Source: Methylibium rhizosphaerae (GTDB lineage: Bacteria > Pseudomonadota > Gammaproteobacteria > Burkholderiales > Burkholderiaceae_C). Taken from it: a stretch of DNA of 64,000 bases. This document shows positions 18,998-30,063 of this stretch, one piece after another (position 1 is the stretch's first letter; the number at the start of each line of letters is the position of its first letter). Under the pieces are notes generated by a model. It had not been told where the DNA came from and ran no database searches. It saw only the letters and a program-made list of their open reading frames with translations. A program made the translations under genes and the position numbers. The stretch spans positions 47,043-111,042 of the forward strand of contig NZ_SWAR01000015.1 in assembly GCF_006386545.1 (NCBI RefSeq), given 5' to 3'.

Positions 18998-20251
18998 ATG
19001 TCCCCACACGTTCTGCGTGCAGCCGCACTGGCTGCCGCACTGGCCGCCACGCTCTGGCCGGCCGCCCGGGCCGCCGCGGCCCCGCTTTCGCTCGACCAGG
19101 CGATCGACCTGGCGGTACAGCGTTCGCAGTCGGTCCGGTCGGCGCGCGCCAGCGCGCACGGCGCGGCCGAGATGGCCCGGGCGGCGGGGCAGCAGCCCGA
19201 CCCCATGCTCTTCGGCGGCATCGACAACCTGCCGGCGAGCGGCCCCAACCGGTTCAGCACCGGTGCCGAGGACATGACGATGAAGCGTGCCGGCATTTCG
19301 CAGGAATGGATCGCCGCCGACAAGCGGGCCGCGCGCGAGGCGGTGGCCCATGCGATGGCCGAGCGGGAGGCGGCGGGTGAGCGCATGGCTGCGGCAGAAG
19401 CGCGCCTGCAGACGGCGATGGCCTTCATCGACGCCTACTACGCGGGCGAGGCGGCGAAGCTCGCCAGCCTCAACGAGAAGCACGCCCGCGAAGACCTCGC
19501 CGCCGGCAAGGGCCGGCAGGCCGCTGCCGCCGGCAGCAGCGCCGAGGTGCTGGGTCTGACCGGCGCCCTCGGCTCGGCCGAGGACGCATCGGCCGACCTG
19601 CGCCAGCAGCAGGCAGCCGCCGCCGCCGGCCTGCAGCGCTGGACGGGCGCGAGCGTCGATGAACTGGCCATGCCGCCGCTGGCACTGGCCGATGCGCCGG
19701 GCCAGGACGACTTTGTGGCCGGCCACCCCGTTGTCGTGGCCAGGCAGCGGGACATCGAGGTCGCTCGCCAGGAGCTCGAGGTCGCGCGGCTGAACCGCAG
19801 GCCCAACTGGACCTACGAGCTGTCGTACGGGCAACGCCAGGGCCGGCCGGACATGGTTTCCTTCAGTGTGAGCATTCCGCTGCCGGTGGCGCCCGCGTCA
19901 CGGCAGGACCGGGAGCGCGCAGCCAGGATGGCCCTGCTCGACAAGGCGCAGGCCGAGCTGGAGGAGGCGCGCCGGGCCGCGGCCGGCGAGTACGCGGCCC
20001 TCTCGGGCGATGCCGTGCGCCTGCAGGCGCGCATCCAGCGCTACGAGAGCAGCGTGATCGAGCCGCTCGGGCAGCGCACCGTCGCCGCGCTCGCCGCCTA
20101 CCGCGCCAACCAGGCCGGCCTCGCGATGGTGTTCGAGTCGCGGCATGCCGAACTCGAGGCACGGCGCAAGCTGCTCGACCTGCAACGCGACCTGGCCAAG
20201 GCCCGGGCGCAACTCGTTTTCAAGCCGATCGTTCAAGGAGCCGCGCAATGA
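18998..20251 (+). CDS. cusC: Outer-membrane efflux protein of the TolC family (CusC-like)
   Basis: A 417-residue outer-membrane factor forming the exit duct of the Cus efflux complex. A Sec signal peptide spans about residues 1-27. The mature protein has the repeated alpha-helical hairpins typical of TolC proteins, with long Ala/Gln/Glu-rich helices (for example [15 protein letters not shown]). The ATG at 18998 was chosen because GGAG lies a few bases upstream and the signal peptide starts there; an in-frame ATG at 18941 would add an unlikely arginine-rich leader. The stop overlaps the cusB ATG by four bases. Confidence 0.9.
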   Translation: MSPHVLRAAALAAALAATLWPAARAAAAPLSLDQAIDLAVQRSQSVRSARASAHGAAEMARAAGQQPDPMLFGGIDNLPASGPNRFSTGAEDMTMKRAGISQEWIAADKRAAREAVAHAMAEREAAGERMAAAEARLQTAMAFIDAYYAGEAAKLASLNEKHAREDLAAGKGRQAAAAGSSAEVLGLTGALGSAEDASADLRQQQAAAAAGLQRWTGASVDELAMPPLALADAPGQDDFVAGHPVVVARQRDIEVARQELEVARLNRRPNWTYELSYGQRQGRPDMVSFSVSIPLPVAPASRQDRERAARMALLDKAQAELEEARRAAAGEYAALSGDAVRLQARIQRYESSVIEPLGQRTVAALAAYRANQAGLAMVFESRHAELEARRKLLDLQRDLAKARAQLVFKPIVQGAAQ

Positions 20252-21723
20252 ACCGCGTCCAGCTTTCCGCCGTGGTGCTCGCTGCCGTGCTGGCAACGGC
20301 CGGCGGCGCCTTCTACCTGGGCCGCACGACGGCCGGAGGCCCCGCGCCCGCTGCGCCTGCGCCCGCAGGCGAACGCAAGGTCCTGTACTGGCACGACCCC
20401 ATGGTGCCGGGCCACAGGTTCGACAAGCCGGGCAAGTCGCCCTTCATGGACATGCAGCTGCAGCCGGTCTATGCCGACGAGGCCGGCGGCACCGACGTGA
20501 AGGTGAGTCCGCAGGTGCAGCAGAACCTCGGCATCCGCACCGCGATCGTGAAGCGGGCGCCGGTGAGCGAATCGTTCGATGCGGTGGGCACGGTGCAGTT
20601 CGACGAGCGCCTGGGCGTGGCCGTGCAGACGCGCACCGCCGGCTACCTGGAGCGGCTGGCGGTGCGTGCGCCCATGCAGCGTGTGGCCAAGGGGCAGGCG
20701 CTCGGCACCGTGTTCGCGCCCGAATGGCTGGGCGCCCTCAACGAGATCGTCGCGCTGAAGCGCGCCGGCGCCTCCGCCGAGCTGCTGGCCGCGGCACGCG
20801 AACGCACCCGTGCGATGTCGATCCCGCCCGAGCTGGTGCGCAAGGCCGAGGAGGGCGGCACGGTGGACGCCCGCTACACGCTGCTCGCGCCGGCCGGCGG
20901 CGTGGTCGTCGAGCTGGGAGCGCGCGAGGGCGTTGCGGTGTCGCCCGGCATGACGCTGTTTCGCATCGCCGGGCTCGACAAGGTGTGGGCCGTCGCCGAA
21001 GTGCCCGAAGCGCAGGCGGTGCGCCTCGCACGGGGCCGCAAGGTGAAGGCGGCCCTGCAGGCCGACCCGAGCCAGACCTTCGACGGGACGATGCAGGAGA
21101 TCCTGCCCCAGGTGAATGCGGCCACCCGCACGCTGCAGGCGCGGTTCGAGGTCGACAACAAGGGCGGCCGGCTGGTGCCGGGCATGCTGCTGCGCCTGCA
21201 GGTCGAAGGTCCGGCGACGTCGCGCCTGGTGGTTCCGGCCGAGGCGGTGATCCGCACCGGCACCCGCGCGGTGGCCATCGTGCGCAAGGAGGGCGGTACG
21301 TTCGAGCCGCGCGAGGTCAAGCTCGGCGTGGAGCTGGGCGACCAGATCGAGGTGGCCGAAGGCCTGGCCGAAGGCGAACAGGTGGTGGCCAGCGGCCAGT
21401 TCCTGGTGGACTCGGAAGCGCGCCTGCGCTCGGTGCTGGGCAGCATGGCACCGGCGCCTGCAGCAGCGGCTTCCGCGCCCGCACCGGCATCGGCAACCCA
21501 TTCGGCCCAGGGCACGATCGAAAGCATCGATGCGCAGGCCATCACGCTGAGCCACGGCCCCGTGCCGGAGCTCCGGTGGCCGGCCATGACCATGGGCTTC
21601 GCGAAACCGGGCCCGGATGCGTTCCCCGACATGAAGCCCGGCGACACGGTGCGCTTCGAGTTCAGGAAGAAGGGCGACGACTACGAGCTCGTCACGGTTC
21701 AGCGCACCGGAGCCGCCAAGTGA
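20248..21723 (+). CDS. cusB: Periplasmic adaptor CusB with fused CusF-like C-terminal domain
   Basis: A 491-residue membrane-fusion protein linking CusA and CusC. Order: N-terminal membrane anchor (about 7-25), a short heavy-metal-binding motif ([18 protein letters not shown], about 46-63), the adaptor body with lipoyl/barrel domains (about 85-400), an Ala/Pro linker (about 410-425), and a CusF-like metallochaperone domain (about 427-491). In the CusF part, [18 protein letters not shown] keeps the His, Trp and two Met that bind Cu(I)/Ag(I) in CusF. Translation is coupled to cusC (ATGA) and to cusA (GTGA overlap). Confidence 0.93.
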   Translation: MNRVQLSAVVLAAVLATAGGAFYLGRTTAGGPAPAAPAPAGERKVLYWHDPMVPGHRFDKPGKSPFMDMQLQPVYADEAGGTDVKVSPQVQQNLGIRTAIVKRAPVSESFDAVGTVQFDERLGVAVQTRTAGYLERLAVRAPMQRVAKGQALGTVFAPEWLGALNEIVALKRAGASAELLAAARERTRAMSIPPELVRKAEEGGTVDARYTLLAPAGGVVVELGAREGVAVSPGMTLFRIAGLDKVWAVAEVPEAQAVRLARGRKVKAALQADPSQTFDGTMQEILPQVNAATRTLQARFEVDNKGGRLVPGMLLRLQVEGPATSRLVVPAEAVIRTGTRAVAIVRKEGGTFEPREVKLGVELGDQIEVAEGLAEGEQVVASGQFLVDSEARLRSVLGSMAPAPAAAASAPAPASATHSAQGTIESIDAQAITLSHGPVPELRWPAMTMGFAKPGPDAFPDMKPGDTVRFEFRKKGDDYELVTVQRTGAAK

Positions 21724-24700
21724 TCGCCGCACTGATCCGCTGGTCGGTGGCCAACCGCTTCCTGGTGCTGGTGGCCACAAGCTTCCTGGTGGCCGCGGCG
21801 CTCTTCTCGGTCGCCGGCACGCCGGTCGATGCGCTGCCTGACCTGTCCGACACGCAGGTCATCGTGCGCACGAGCTACCCGGGCAAGCCGCCGCAGGTGG
21901 TCGAGGACCTGGTGACCTATCCGCTGACCACCACCATGCTCAGCGTGCCCGGCGCGAAGACGGTGCGCGGCTATTCCTTCTTCGGCGATTCGTTCGTCTA
22001 CATCCTGTTCGACGACCGGACCGACCCCTATTGGGCCCGCTCGCGCGTGGTGGAGTACCTCAACCAGGTGCAGGGCCGCCTGCCGGCGGGCGCCACCGCC
22101 GCGCTGGGTCCTGATGCCACCGGCGTCGGCTGGGTCTACGAATACGCGCTGGTCGACCGCACCGGCAAGGCCGACATCGGCCAGCTGCGCGCGCTCAACG
22201 ACTGGTTCCTGAAGTTCGAGCTCAAGACGGTGCAGGACGTGGCCGAGGTGGCGAGCATCGGAGGCATGGTGCGCCAGTACCAGGTGGTGCTGGATCCGGA
22301 CCGGATGCGCCAGCTCGGCATCAGCCAGGGCGCGGTGGTGCAGGCGCTGCAGAAGGCCAACCAGTCGTCGGGCGGCTCGGTGGTCGAGCTGGCCGAGACC
22401 GAGTACATGGTGCGCTCGCGCGCCTTCCTGAAATCGCTGGACGACTTCCGCGACATTCCCATCGCGGTGTCCGGCGCCACGCCGGTGCTGCTGCGCGACG
22501 TCGCCTTCGTGCAGGTGGGCCCGGAAATGCGGCGCGGCATTGCCGAGCTCGACGGCGAGGGCGAGGTGGCCGGCGGCGTGGTGGTGATGCGATCCGGCAA
22601 GAACGCGCGGTCCACCATCGAGGCCGTCAAGGCCCGGCTGCGGCAACTGCAGCCCAGTCTGCCCGAAGGGGTGGAGGTGGTGGACACCTACGACCGGTCG
22701 AAGCTCATCGACCGTTCCATCGACAACCTGCGGCTCAAGCTCACCGAGGAGTTCATCGCGGTGGCGGTGGTCTGCGCCGTCTTCCTGTTCCACCTGCGCT
22801 CGGCCCTGGTGGCCGTGATCTCGCTGCCCATCGCCGTGGGCATCGCCTTCGTGGTGATGCGCTGGCAGGGCTTGAATGCCAACATCCTGAGCCTGGCGGG
22901 CATTGCGCTGGCATGCGGCGCCGCGCTCGACGGCGTGGTCGTGCTGCTGGAGGCGGCCCACAAGCACATCGAGGGCTTCGAGCACGTGCACGGGCGGCGG
23001 CCCACGGCCGAGGAGCGCTGGGCCCTGGTCACCTCGGCCGCGGTCGAGGTGGGCCCGGCGCTGTTCTTTTCGCTGCTGGTCATCACGCTGTCCTTCCTGC
23101 CGGTGTTCACGCTGGAAGCGCAGGAAGGGCGGCTCTTCTCGCCGCTGGCCTTCACCAAGACCTACACGATGGCGGCCGCAGCGGCGCTGTCGGTCACCCT
23201 GGTGCCGGTGCTGATGGGCCTGCTGGTGCGCGGGCGCATCCCGCACGAGAACGCCAACCCGCTCAACCGCTGGCTGATGCGGGCCTACCGCCCGGCGCTG
23301 GAGGCGGTGCTGCGTTTCCCCAAGGCCACGCTGGTGGCCGCCGGCATCGTGCTGGCGCTGACGGTGGTGCCGGCCCTGCGCCTGGGCGGCGAGTTCATGC
23401 CGCCGCTGGACGAGGGAGACCTGCTGTACATGCCGTCGGCGCTGCCGGGCCTGCCGGTCTCGAAGGCGGCCGAGCTGCTGCAGCAGACCGACCGGCTGAT
23501 CAAGACCGTGCCCGAGGTCGAGCGGGTGTTCGGCAAGGCCGGGCGTGCCGACAGCGCCACCGACCCGGCGCCGCTGGAGATGTTCGAGACCACCATCCAG
23601 TTCAAGCCGCGCGACCAGTGGCGTGCGGGCATGACGCCGGACCGGCTGGTCGAGGAGCTCGACCGCGCGGTGAAGGTGCCGGGCCTGTCCAACATCTGGG
23701 TGCCGCCGATCCGCAACCGCATCGACATGCTGGCCACCGGCATCAAGAGCCCGGTCGGCATCAAGGTCGCAGGCTCCGACCTTGCCACCCTCGACCGGCT
23801 GGCGGTGCAGATCGAGTCGGTGGTGAAGGATGTGCCGGGGGTTTCGTCGGCGCTGGCCGAGCGGCTGACCGGCGGCCGCTACATCGATGTCGACGTGGAC
23901 CGTGTGGCCGCCGCGCGATACGGCCTGTCGGTGGCCGACGTGCAGGCGGTCGTGGCCACCGCGATCGGCGGCGAGAACGTCGGCGAGGTGGTGAGCGGCC
24001 GCGAGCGGTTCCCGATCAACGTCCGCTACCCGCGCGAGATCCGCGACTCGCTGGAGCGGCTGCGTGCCCTGCCGTTCGTGACGGAACGGGGGGCCCAGCT
24101 GCTGCTGCGCGACGTGGCTCGGGTGCGCCTGGAGGAAGGGCCGCCGATGCTGCGCAGCGAAAACGCGCGCCTGTCGGGCTGGGTCTATGTGGACGTGCGG
24201 GGCCGCGACCTCCGCTCGGTGGTGCGCGACATGCAGGCCGCAGTGGCAAGGGAGGTGGCGATGCCCGCCGGTTATGCCCTTTCGTGGTCGGGCCAGTTCG
24301 AATACCTGGAGCGTGCCACCGAACGCATGAAGGTGGTGGTACCGGCAACGCTGGCGGTGATCTTCGTGCTGCTGTACCTGCTGTTTCGCAAGGCGAGCGA
24401 TGCGCTGCTGGTCATGGCGGCGGTGCCGTTCTCGCTGGTGGGCGGCTTCTGGCTGGTCTGGCTGCTGGGCCATTCCGTCTCGGTGGCCACCGCGGTGGGT
24501 TTCATCGCGCTCGCCGGCGTGGCGGCCGAGTTCGGCGTGGTCATGCTGGTCTACCTCGAGAACGCCCGCGAGCGCCGCCTGAAGGCCGGCGAGCCGGACG
24601 ACGAGGCGACGCTGCTGGCGGCCATTCGCGAGGGTGCGGTGCTGCGGGTCCGCCCGAAGGCCATGACGGTGGCGATCGTGATGGCGGGGCTCGTTCCGAT

Positions 24701-24842
24701 GATGTGGGGCGAGGGGACCGGCTCCGAGATCATGGCCCGCATCGCGGCGCCCATGGTGGGCGGCATGGTGACCGCGCCGCTGCTGTCGATGCTGGTGGTG
24801 CCAGCGGCCTGGTACCTGCTGCACCGCCGGCGCTTGCGATGA
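21720..24842 (+). CDS. cusA: Cu(I)/Ag(I) efflux RND permease CusA
   Basis: A 1040-residue heavy-metal RND pump that exports Cu(I)/Ag(I) using the proton gradient, the usual length for the family. The N-terminal helix is followed by the periplasmic marker [26 protein letters not shown]. Conserved stretches include [34 protein letters not shown] and [18 protein letters not shown], which keep methionines found in the CusA metal path, and [20 protein letters not shown] in the membrane part. It starts with GTG overlapping the cusB stop by four bases. A strong terminator follows at 24884. Confidence 0.96.
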   Translation: MIAALIRWSVANRFLVLVATSFLVAAALFSVAGTPVDALPDLSDTQVIVRTSYPGKPPQVVEDLVTYPLTTTMLSVPGAKTVRGYSFFGDSFVYILFDDRTDPYWARSRVVEYLNQVQGRLPAGATAALGPDATGVGWVYEYALVDRTGKADIGQLRALNDWFLKFELKTVQDVAEVASIGGMVRQYQVVLDPDRMRQLGISQGAVVQALQKANQSSGGSVVELAETEYMVRSRAFLKSLDDFRDIPIAVSGATPVLLRDVAFVQVGPEMRRGIAELDGEGEVAGGVVVMRSGKNARSTIEAVKARLRQLQPSLPEGVEVVDTYDRSKLIDRSIDNLRLKLTEEFIAVAVVCAVFLFHLRSALVAVISLPIAVGIAFVVMRWQGLNANILSLAGIALACGAALDGVVVLLEAAHKHIEGFEHVHGRRPTAEERWALVTSAAVEVGPALFFSLLVITLSFLPVFTLEAQEGRLFSPLAFTKTYTMAAAAALSVTLVPVLMGLLVRGRIPHENANPLNRWLMRAYRPALEAVLRFPKATLVAAGIVLALTVVPALRLGGEFMPPLDEGDLLYMPSALPGLPVSKAAELLQQTDRLIKTVPEVERVFGKAGRADSATDPAPLEMFETTIQFKPRDQWRAGMTPDRLVEELDRAVKVPGLSNIWVPPIRNRIDMLATGIKSPVGIKVAGSDLATLDRLAVQIESVVKDVPGVSSALAERLTGGRYIDVDVDRVAAARYGLSVADVQAVVATAIGGENVGEVVSGRERFPINVRYPREIRDSLERLRALPFVTERGAQLLLRDVARVRLEEGPPMLRSENARLSGWVYVDVRGRDLRSVVRDMQAAVAREVAMPAGYALSWSGQFEYLERATERMKVVVPATLAVIFVLLYLLFRKASDALLVMAAVPFSLVGGFWLVWLLGHSVSVATAVGFIALAGVAAEFGVVMLVYLENARERRLKAGEPDDEATLLAAIREGAVLRVRPKAMTVAIVMAGLVPMMWGEGTGSEIMARIAAPMVGGMVTAPLLSMLVVPAAWYLLHRRRLR

Positions 24843-24883
24843 GGTCTTGCGAGGCCGCGGGTTCGAGCGCCGGGCGGAAAGAG

Positions 24884-24913
24884 AAAAGGGCCCGCAGGAG
24901 CGGGCCCTTTTTT
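24884..24913 (+). terminator. Rho-independent terminator between cusA and tRNA-Thr
   Basis: AAAA, then GGGCCCGC (24888-24895), loop AGGA, GCGGGCCC (24900-24907), then six T. The A run on the left makes it usable from both strands, so it can end both the cusCBA transcript and the minus-strand tRNA transcript. Confidence 0.9.
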
Positions 24914-24919
24914 CAGGTC

Positions 24920-24995
24920 TGGTGCCGGTGACCGGATTCGAACTGGTGACCTTCGCATTACGAATGCGCTGCTCTACCAACTGAGCTACACCGGC
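24920..24995 (-). tRNA. tRNA-Thr (anticodon CGT)
   Basis: A 76-base cloverleaf read on the minus strand: acceptor GCCGGTG pairs with CACCGGC, D arm AGCTCAGTTGGTAGAGC, anticodon loop TTCGTAA with CGT in the centre, T arm containing GGTTCGAATCC in the variant CAGTTCGAATCCGG, discriminator A and encoded CCA. The anticodon arm GCGCATTCGTAATGCGA matches the enterobacterial tRNA-Thr(CGT) as I remember it. It is a single tRNA with its own promoter and terminator. Confidence 0.95.
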
Positions 24996-25006
24996 GGAAG
25001 CCCGCG

Positions 25007-25012
25007 ATTATA
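25007..25012 (-). promoter_or_regulatory. -10 box of the tRNA-Thr promoter
   Basis: On the minus strand these bases read TATAAT, an exact -10 consensus, 12 bases upstream of the mature tRNA 5' end. The matching -35 region (about 25030-25035, GAGGCA) is weak. Confidence 0.6.
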
Positions 25013-25045
25013 GCGGAGGTTTTGTGCGATGCCTCGCCAGAGGCC

Positions 25046-26056
25046 TCACGCGGCGTCGCGGTGGTACGCGGTCACGCGCTCGACCTCGTTCTTCGAGCCC
25101 AGCACCACGCTCACCCGCTCGTGCAGCTTGGAAGGTTGCAGCTCCATGATGCGCTGCAGCCCGTTGGTGGCGGCGCCACCGGCCTGCTCGACGATGAAGG
25201 CCATCGGGTTGGCTTCATACATGAGGCGAAGCTTGCCGGGCTTGTCGGGCTCGCGCTTGTCCCAGGGGTACATGAACACGCCGCCGCGGGTGAGGATGCG
25301 GTGCACGTCGGCCACCATCGAGGCGACCCAGCGCATGTTGAAGTCCTTGCCGCGCGGGCCGTCCTTGCCTTCGAGGCACTCGTCGATGTAGCGCGTCACC
25401 GGGGCGGCCCAGTGGCGCTTGTTGCTCATGTTGATCGCGAATTCCTTGGTGTCGGCCGGGATCTGCAGGTTCTCGCCGGTGAGCACCCACGAGCCCTGCT
25501 CGCGGTCGAGCGTAAACATCGCCACGCCGTCGCCCACCGTGAGCACCAGCGTGGTCTGCGGGCCGTAGATGCAGTAGCCGGCCGCGGCCTGCGCCTTGCC
25601 CGATTGCAGGAAGTCCTCTTCGCTCACGCCGTGGTGGTGGCCGACCTTGCGCAGCACCGAGAAGATGGTGCCGATGCTCACGTTCACGTCGATGTTGCTG
25701 GAGCCGTCGAGCGGGTCGAACAGCAGCAGGTATTCGCCCTGCGGATAGCGGTTCGGAATGACGTGGATGCTGTCCATTTCTTCCGAGGCCATGGCGGCCA
25801 GCGCGCCGCCCCATTCGTTGGCCTCGATCAGCACCTCGTTGGCGATGATGTCGAGCTTCTTCTGCACCTCGCCCTGCACGTTCTCGGTGTTGGCGCTGCC
25901 CAGCACGTCGCCCAGTGCGCCCTTGTTGACGCTGATGGCGATGCGCTTGCAGGCGCGGGCCACCACCTCGATCAGCAGGCGCAGCTGGCCGGGGATGCGG
26001 CCATGCTCGCGCTGCTGCTCGACAAGGTACTGGGTCAGGCTGACTCGTCGGGTCAT
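25046..26056 (-). CDS. fbp: Fructose-1,6-bisphosphatase class I
   Basis: A 336-residue gluconeogenic phosphatase removing the 1-phosphate from fructose 1,6-bisphosphate. The metal and substrate motif [20 protein letters not shown] is intact, as are the N-terminal TLTQ-type region ([11 protein letters not shown]) and the C-terminal GRIPGQ-linked helices seen in class I enzymes. Further signatures are [18 protein letters not shown] and [21 protein letters not shown]. It starts 9 bases after the pepN stop, so it is probably co-transcribed with pepN. It is the natural counterpart of the PPi-type phosphofructokinase at 9.1 kb. Confidence 0.96.
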   Translation of the reverse strand: MTRRVSLTQYLVEQQREHGRIPGQLRLLIEVVARACKRIAISVNKGALGDVLGSANTENVQGEVQKKLDIIANEVLIEANEWGGALAAMASEEMDSIHVIPNRYPQGEYLLLFDPLDGSSNIDVNVSIGTIFSVLRKVGHHHGVSEEDFLQSGKAQAAAGYCIYGPQTTLVLTVGDGVAMFTLDREQGSWVLTGENLQIPADTKEFAINMSNKRHWAAPVTRYIDECLEGKDGPRGKDFNMRWVASMVADVHRILTRGGVFMYPWDKREPDKPGKLRLMYEANPMAFIVEQAGGAATNGLQRIMELQPSKLHERVSVVLGSKNEVERVTAYHRDAA

Positions 26057-26065
26057 GGAGGGTCC

Positions 26066-28738
26066 TTAGTCTTGGAGGGCTCGGGTGACGATCTCGCGAA
26101 CGTCGGGCGACAGGTCCGGCTTGGCCGCCACGCGGCTGATCGCTTCACGCGCGGCGCTGCGGTAGGGCTCGGCCAGCTGCTTCCAGCGGTCGAGCGCGCG
26201 CGCCAGCCGCGAGGCGAGCTGCGGGTTGATGGAATCGATCTCGATCACGCGGTCGGCCCAGAACACGTAGCCGGCGGCGTCGGTGCGGTGGAACGCCGCC
26301 GGGTTGTTGAGGCACAGCGGCATCAGCAGGCTGCGCGCGCGGTTGGGGTTGCGCAGCGAGAAGTCCGGGTGCGCCAGCAGCGCCTTGGCGCGGGCGAACA
26401 CGCTGCCGTCGCGCTCGGGGGCGCCGGCCTGCAGGGCGAACCACTTGTCGATGACCAGCGGCTCGTCCTTGAAGTGCGCATGGAAACGCTGCAGTGCCGG
26501 CGCGGCCAGCTCGGCATGGGCGTTCACCAGCGCGGCCAGCGCGCCGAAGCGGTCGGTCATGTTGCCGGCGTCCTTGAAGCGCTGCAGCGCCTTGCCCGGC
26601 CACACGGCGTCGCCGCGCAGGGCGGCGTCCTGTACCAGGTTGGCCAGCGCCAGGTTGGCCAGCGCACGGCGGCCCGAAGACACCGGGTCGGGCGAATAGC
26701 CGCCGCTCACCTGGTGTGCCTCGAAAGCCCAGGCCCAGTCGTCGCGCAGCGCCTGCGCGAGCTGCTGCTTCATCGATTCGCGCACCGCGTGGATGCGCTG
26801 CGGGTCGACCACGTCGAGCTGCTCGGCCAGATAGCCTTCGCCGGGCAGGGTGAGCACCAGCTCCTTGAAGGCGGCGTCGAGCTCGGGGTGGCGCAGCACG
26901 CTGCGCATCGCACCCACGAAGGCTTCGTCGACGCTCAGTTCGCCGCCGGCCTGCACCGCGGCCAGCAGGCGGTTGAGCGCCAGGCGCTGGCCGGCTTCCC
27001 AGCGGTTGAAGGGATCGGGGTCGTGCGCCAGCAGCGTCAGCAGGTCGTCGTCGGCGAGCGGAGCTTCCAGCGTCACCGGCGCCGAGAAGCCGCGCAGCAG
27101 CGAAGGCACGGGCTCGCTGTCGACGTTGACGAAGGTGAAGAACTGGCGCGCCTCGGCGAGCACCAGCACGCGGTCGGTGCCCACCGGTGCGGCTTCGCCC
27201 TCCAGCTGCAGCGGCAGCGGACGGCCCTCGCGGGACACCAGGCCCATCGCCACCGGGATGACGTAGGGTTCCTTCGACGGCTGGCCGGTCGAGGGCAGGC
27301 TGTGCTGCTCGAGCAGCAGGGTGTAGGTGCGGCTCGGCGCGTCGTAGCGGCCCAGCGCCTTCACCCGCGGCGTGCCGGCCTGCGAATACCAGCGCTTGAA
27401 CTGCGGCAGCCGCGCGGCCAGTTCGCTGCCCGGGTTGGCATCGGCAATGGCCTGGGCGAAGTCGTCGCAGGTGACGGCCTGGCCGTCGTGGCGCTGGAAG
27501 TACAGCGCCATGCCCTTGGCGAAACCTTCGCGGCCGACCAGGGTGTGCTGCATGCGCACCACCTCCGCGCCTTTTTCATAGACGGTGGCGGTGTAGAAGT
27601 TGTCGATCGCCTGGTAGCTGTCGGGCCGCACCGGGTGGGCCATGGGGCCGGCGTCCTCGGGGAACTGGAACTGCCGCAGCGCCCGCACGTCGTCGATGCG
27701 CTTGACCGCCCGCGCGCTCGGGCTGCCGGCGAGGTCCTGGCTGAATTCCTGGTCGCGGAAGACGGTGAGGCCTTCCTTCAGGCTGAGCTGGAACCAGTCC
27801 CGGCAGGTGACCCGGTTGCCGGTCCAGTTGTGGAAGTACTCGTGCCCCACCACGCTCTCGATGCCGGCGTAGTCCACGTCGGTGGCGGTGGCCGGGTTGG
27901 CCAGGACGTACTTCGTGTTGAAGATGTTCAGTCCCTTGTTTTCCATCGCGCCCATGTTGAAGTCGCTCACGGCCACCACCATGAAGCGCTCCAGGTCGAG
28001 CGACAGGCCGAAGCGGGCTTCGTCCCAGGCCACCGAGGCGATGAGCGAGTTCATCGCGTGTTCGGTCTTGTCGAGGTCGCCGGCGCGCACATAGACCTGC
28101 AGCAGGTGGTCGCGGCCCGAGCGCGAACGGATCTTCTGCTCGCGGGCCACCAGGTTCGCGGCGACAAGGGCGAACAGGTAGCTGGGCTTGGGGAAGGGGT
28201 CGTGCCACTTGGCCATGTGGCGCCCGTTGGGCAGCTCGGCCTGCTCCAGCAGATTGCCGTTGGACAGCAGCACCGGGTACTTCGCCTTGTCGGCCTTCAG
28301 CGTGACGGTGAAGACGGCCATCACGTCGGGCCGGTCCAGGAAGTAGGTGATGCGTCGGAAGCCCTGCGCCTCGCACTGGGTGAAGAAGCCGCCGCCCGAG
28401 GTGTACAGGCCCGACAGCTGGGTGTTCTTCTCGGGCGCGCAGGTGGTGCGGATCTCCAGCGAGAAACTGCCGTCGGGCAGCGTGTCGAGCACCAGCTGGT
28501 CGTTCTCGACACGGAAGGACACCGACTCGCCGTTGACCAGCACCCGGGTGAGGTTGAGGTCCTCGCCGTCGAGCCGCATCGGCTCGGCCGGCCGGTCGGC
28601 GTTGCGCTCGACGGTCATCTTGTTGATGACCAGCGTCTTGGCCGGGTCGAGCTCGAAGCAGAGGTCCACGGTGCGGATCCAGTAGGCGGGCGCGGTGTAG
28701 TCCTCGCGGCGAACGACGGTGTTGGTGCCTTCACGCAT
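26066..28738 (-). CDS. pepN: Aminopeptidase N (M1 metallopeptidase)
   Basis: An 890-residue cytosolic zinc aminopeptidase that removes N-terminal residues from peptides. The exopeptidase motif GAMEN is followed by the zinc site HEYFH (His299, Glu300, His303) with the distal glutamate in LKEGL. Residue numbers fall within two of those in E. coli PepN. The C-terminal half is the alpha-helical DUF3458/ERAP-like domain. No signal peptide is present. It starts 27 bases after the prfB stop and is followed by fbp after 9 bases, making a likely prfB-pepN-fbp transcription unit. Confidence 0.97.
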   Translation of the reverse strand: MREGTNTVVRREDYTAPAYWIRTVDLCFELDPAKTLVINKMTVERNADRPAEPMRLDGEDLNLTRVLVNGESVSFRVENDQLVLDTLPDGSFSLEIRTTCAPEKNTQLSGLYTSGGGFFTQCEAQGFRRITYFLDRPDVMAVFTVTLKADKAKYPVLLSNGNLLEQAELPNGRHMAKWHDPFPKPSYLFALVAANLVAREQKIRSRSGRDHLLQVYVRAGDLDKTEHAMNSLIASVAWDEARFGLSLDLERFMVVAVSDFNMGAMENKGLNIFNTKYVLANPATATDVDYAGIESVVGHEYFHNWTGNRVTCRDWFQLSLKEGLTVFRDQEFSQDLAGSPSARAVKRIDDVRALRQFQFPEDAGPMAHPVRPDSYQAIDNFYTATVYEKGAEVVRMQHTLVGREGFAKGMALYFQRHDGQAVTCDDFAQAIADANPGSELAARLPQFKRWYSQAGTPRVKALGRYDAPSRTYTLLLEQHSLPSTGQPSKEPYVIPVAMGLVSREGRPLPLQLEGEAAPVGTDRVLVLAEARQFFTFVNVDSEPVPSLLRGFSAPVTLEAPLADDDLLTLLAHDPDPFNRWEAGQRLALNRLLAAVQAGGELSVDEAFVGAMRSVLRHPELDAAFKELVLTLPGEGYLAEQLDVVDPQRIHAVRESMKQQLAQALRDDWAWAFEAHQVSGGYSPDPVSSGRRALANLALANLVQDAALRGDAVWPGKALQRFKDAGNMTDRFGALAALVNAHAELAAPALQRFHAHFKDEPLVIDKWFALQAGAPERDGSVFARAKALLAHPDFSLRNPNRARSLLMPLCLNNPAAFHRTDAAGYVFWADRVIEIDSINPQLASRLARALDRWKQLAEPYRSAAREAISRVAAKPDLSPDVREIVTRALQD

Positions 28739-28765
28739 GGTGTGCGGTCTCCGGTCTTTGTGTTG

Positions 28766-29870
28766 TCAGATGCCCTGTTTCAGGCTGGCCTCGATAAAGG
28801 CGTCGAGGTCGCCGTCCAGCACCTTCTGGGTGTTGGAGATCTCGACGTTGGTGCGCAGGTCCTTGATGCGGCTCTGGTCGAGCACGTACGAGCGGATCTG
28901 GTGGCCCCAGCCCACGTCGGTCTTGCTGTCCTCGAGCTTCTGCTGCTGCTCGCGCTGCTTGCGCATCTCGTGCTCGTACAGGCGCGCGCGCAGCATCTGC
29001 CAGGCCTCGTCGCGGTTGCGGTGCTGCGAGCGGTCGTTCTGGCACTGCACCACGATGCCGGTCGGCATGTGCGTCAGGCGCACCGCCGAGTCGGTCTTGT
29101 TGATGTGCTGGCCACCCGCACCCGAAGCGCGGAAGGTGTCGGTGCGCACGTCGGCCGGGTTGATCTCGATCTCGATGGAGTCGTCCACCTCGGGGTAGAC
29201 GAACACGCTCGCGAACGAGGTGTGGCGGCCGCCCGACGAGTCGAACGGGCTCTTGCGCACCAGCCGGTGCACACCGGTCTCGCTGCGCAGGAAGCCGAAG
29301 GCGTATTCACCTTCGATCTTGATGGTGGCGCTGCGGATGCCGGCGACGTCGCCTTCGGTCTCTTCCATCACGTCGGCCTTGAAGCCCTTGCGCTCGGCAT
29401 AGCGCAGGTACTGGCGCAGCAGCATGCTGGCCCAGTCGCAGGCCTCGGTGCCGCCAGCGCCGGCCTGGATGTCGAGGAAGCAGTTCAGCGGGTCGGCAGG
29501 GTTGCCGAACATGCGGCGGAACTCGAGGTCGGCCACGATGGCGGCCAGCCCCTGCACTTCGGCCTCGATGGCCTGGATGCCGTCGATGTCGTTGTCTTCC
29601 TTCGACAGCTCGTACAGCTCGGTGTTGTCGGCCAGTTCCTGCGTCAGCTTGTCCAGCGTGACGACGACGGCGTCGAGGGACTTCTTCTCGCGGCCCAGCT
29701 CCTGGGCGCGTTTCGGCTCGTTCCAGACGTTCGGGTCTTCGAGCGCGGCGTTGACTTCCCTCAGGCGGTTTGCTTTGACTTCGTAGTCAAAGATACCCCC
29801 GTAGGTCTTGGGTGCGCTGGCTCAGATCGGCAAGCTGGGCGCCCAGGGCGTTGATGTGTTCGATGTCCAT
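28766..29870 (-). CDS. prfB: Peptide chain release factor 2, with programmed +1 frameshift
   Basis: RF2 recognises UGA and UAA stop codons. The reading frame starts at 29870 (GAGG upstream), runs 27 codons to an in-frame TGA at 29787-29789, then continues after a +1 shift with GAC at 29788. The shift site keeps the known elements: a G-rich Shine-Dalgarno-like stretch (CGGGGG), then TAT CTT TGA C. The joined product is 367 residues, the normal RF2 length. The body contains [11 protein letters not shown], the GGQ tripeptide ([14 protein letters not shown]) and the SPF stop-codon-recognition motif (RKSPFDSSG). Confidence 0.97.
29787..29801 (-). promoter_or_regulatory. prfB: RF2 recoding site
   Basis: Read on the minus strand the site is CTACGGGGGTATCTTTGAC-like: an internal G-rich anti-SD-pairing stretch three bases before the slippery CTT, then the in-frame TGA. 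When RF2 is scarce, the ribosome slips +1 and full RF2 is made, giving autoregulation. This mechanism is established for prfB in most bacteria. Confidence 0.9.
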
Positions 29871-30063
29871 GGAAAAACGTCCTCTTCAAAGGGCGTGCAT
29901 TTTCGCATGGGGCCTGGAGCGTCCCTGGTCGGGCCAAGAGGGCGGGGCGGCGGCCGACCAAGGGTATCCACGGGTCGGGTTACCGCCGGGTACCGGCAAA
30001 TTGTCAGAAACCTGTAAGGGATGTGGCGCGAAAGTCGGGTCCGTTCCTTTACACGGCGCTTAC

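Noticed and set aside
21699..24980. Long minus-strand frame opposite cusA running into the tRNA
   Set aside because: Low-complexity His/Arg/Gln composition and full overlap with a clear RND pump gene and a tRNA.
17445..24995. Cus locus as a genomic island integrated at tRNA-Thr
   Set aside because: I found no repeat of the tRNA 3' end on the far side, no integrase, and base composition equals that of the surroundings.
25022..29854. Very long open frame on the plus strand opposite fbp, pepN and prfB
   Set aside because: It is antisense to three well-recognised genes, gives a His/Arg/Val-rich protein without domains, and reflects GC-skewed codon use on the other strand.
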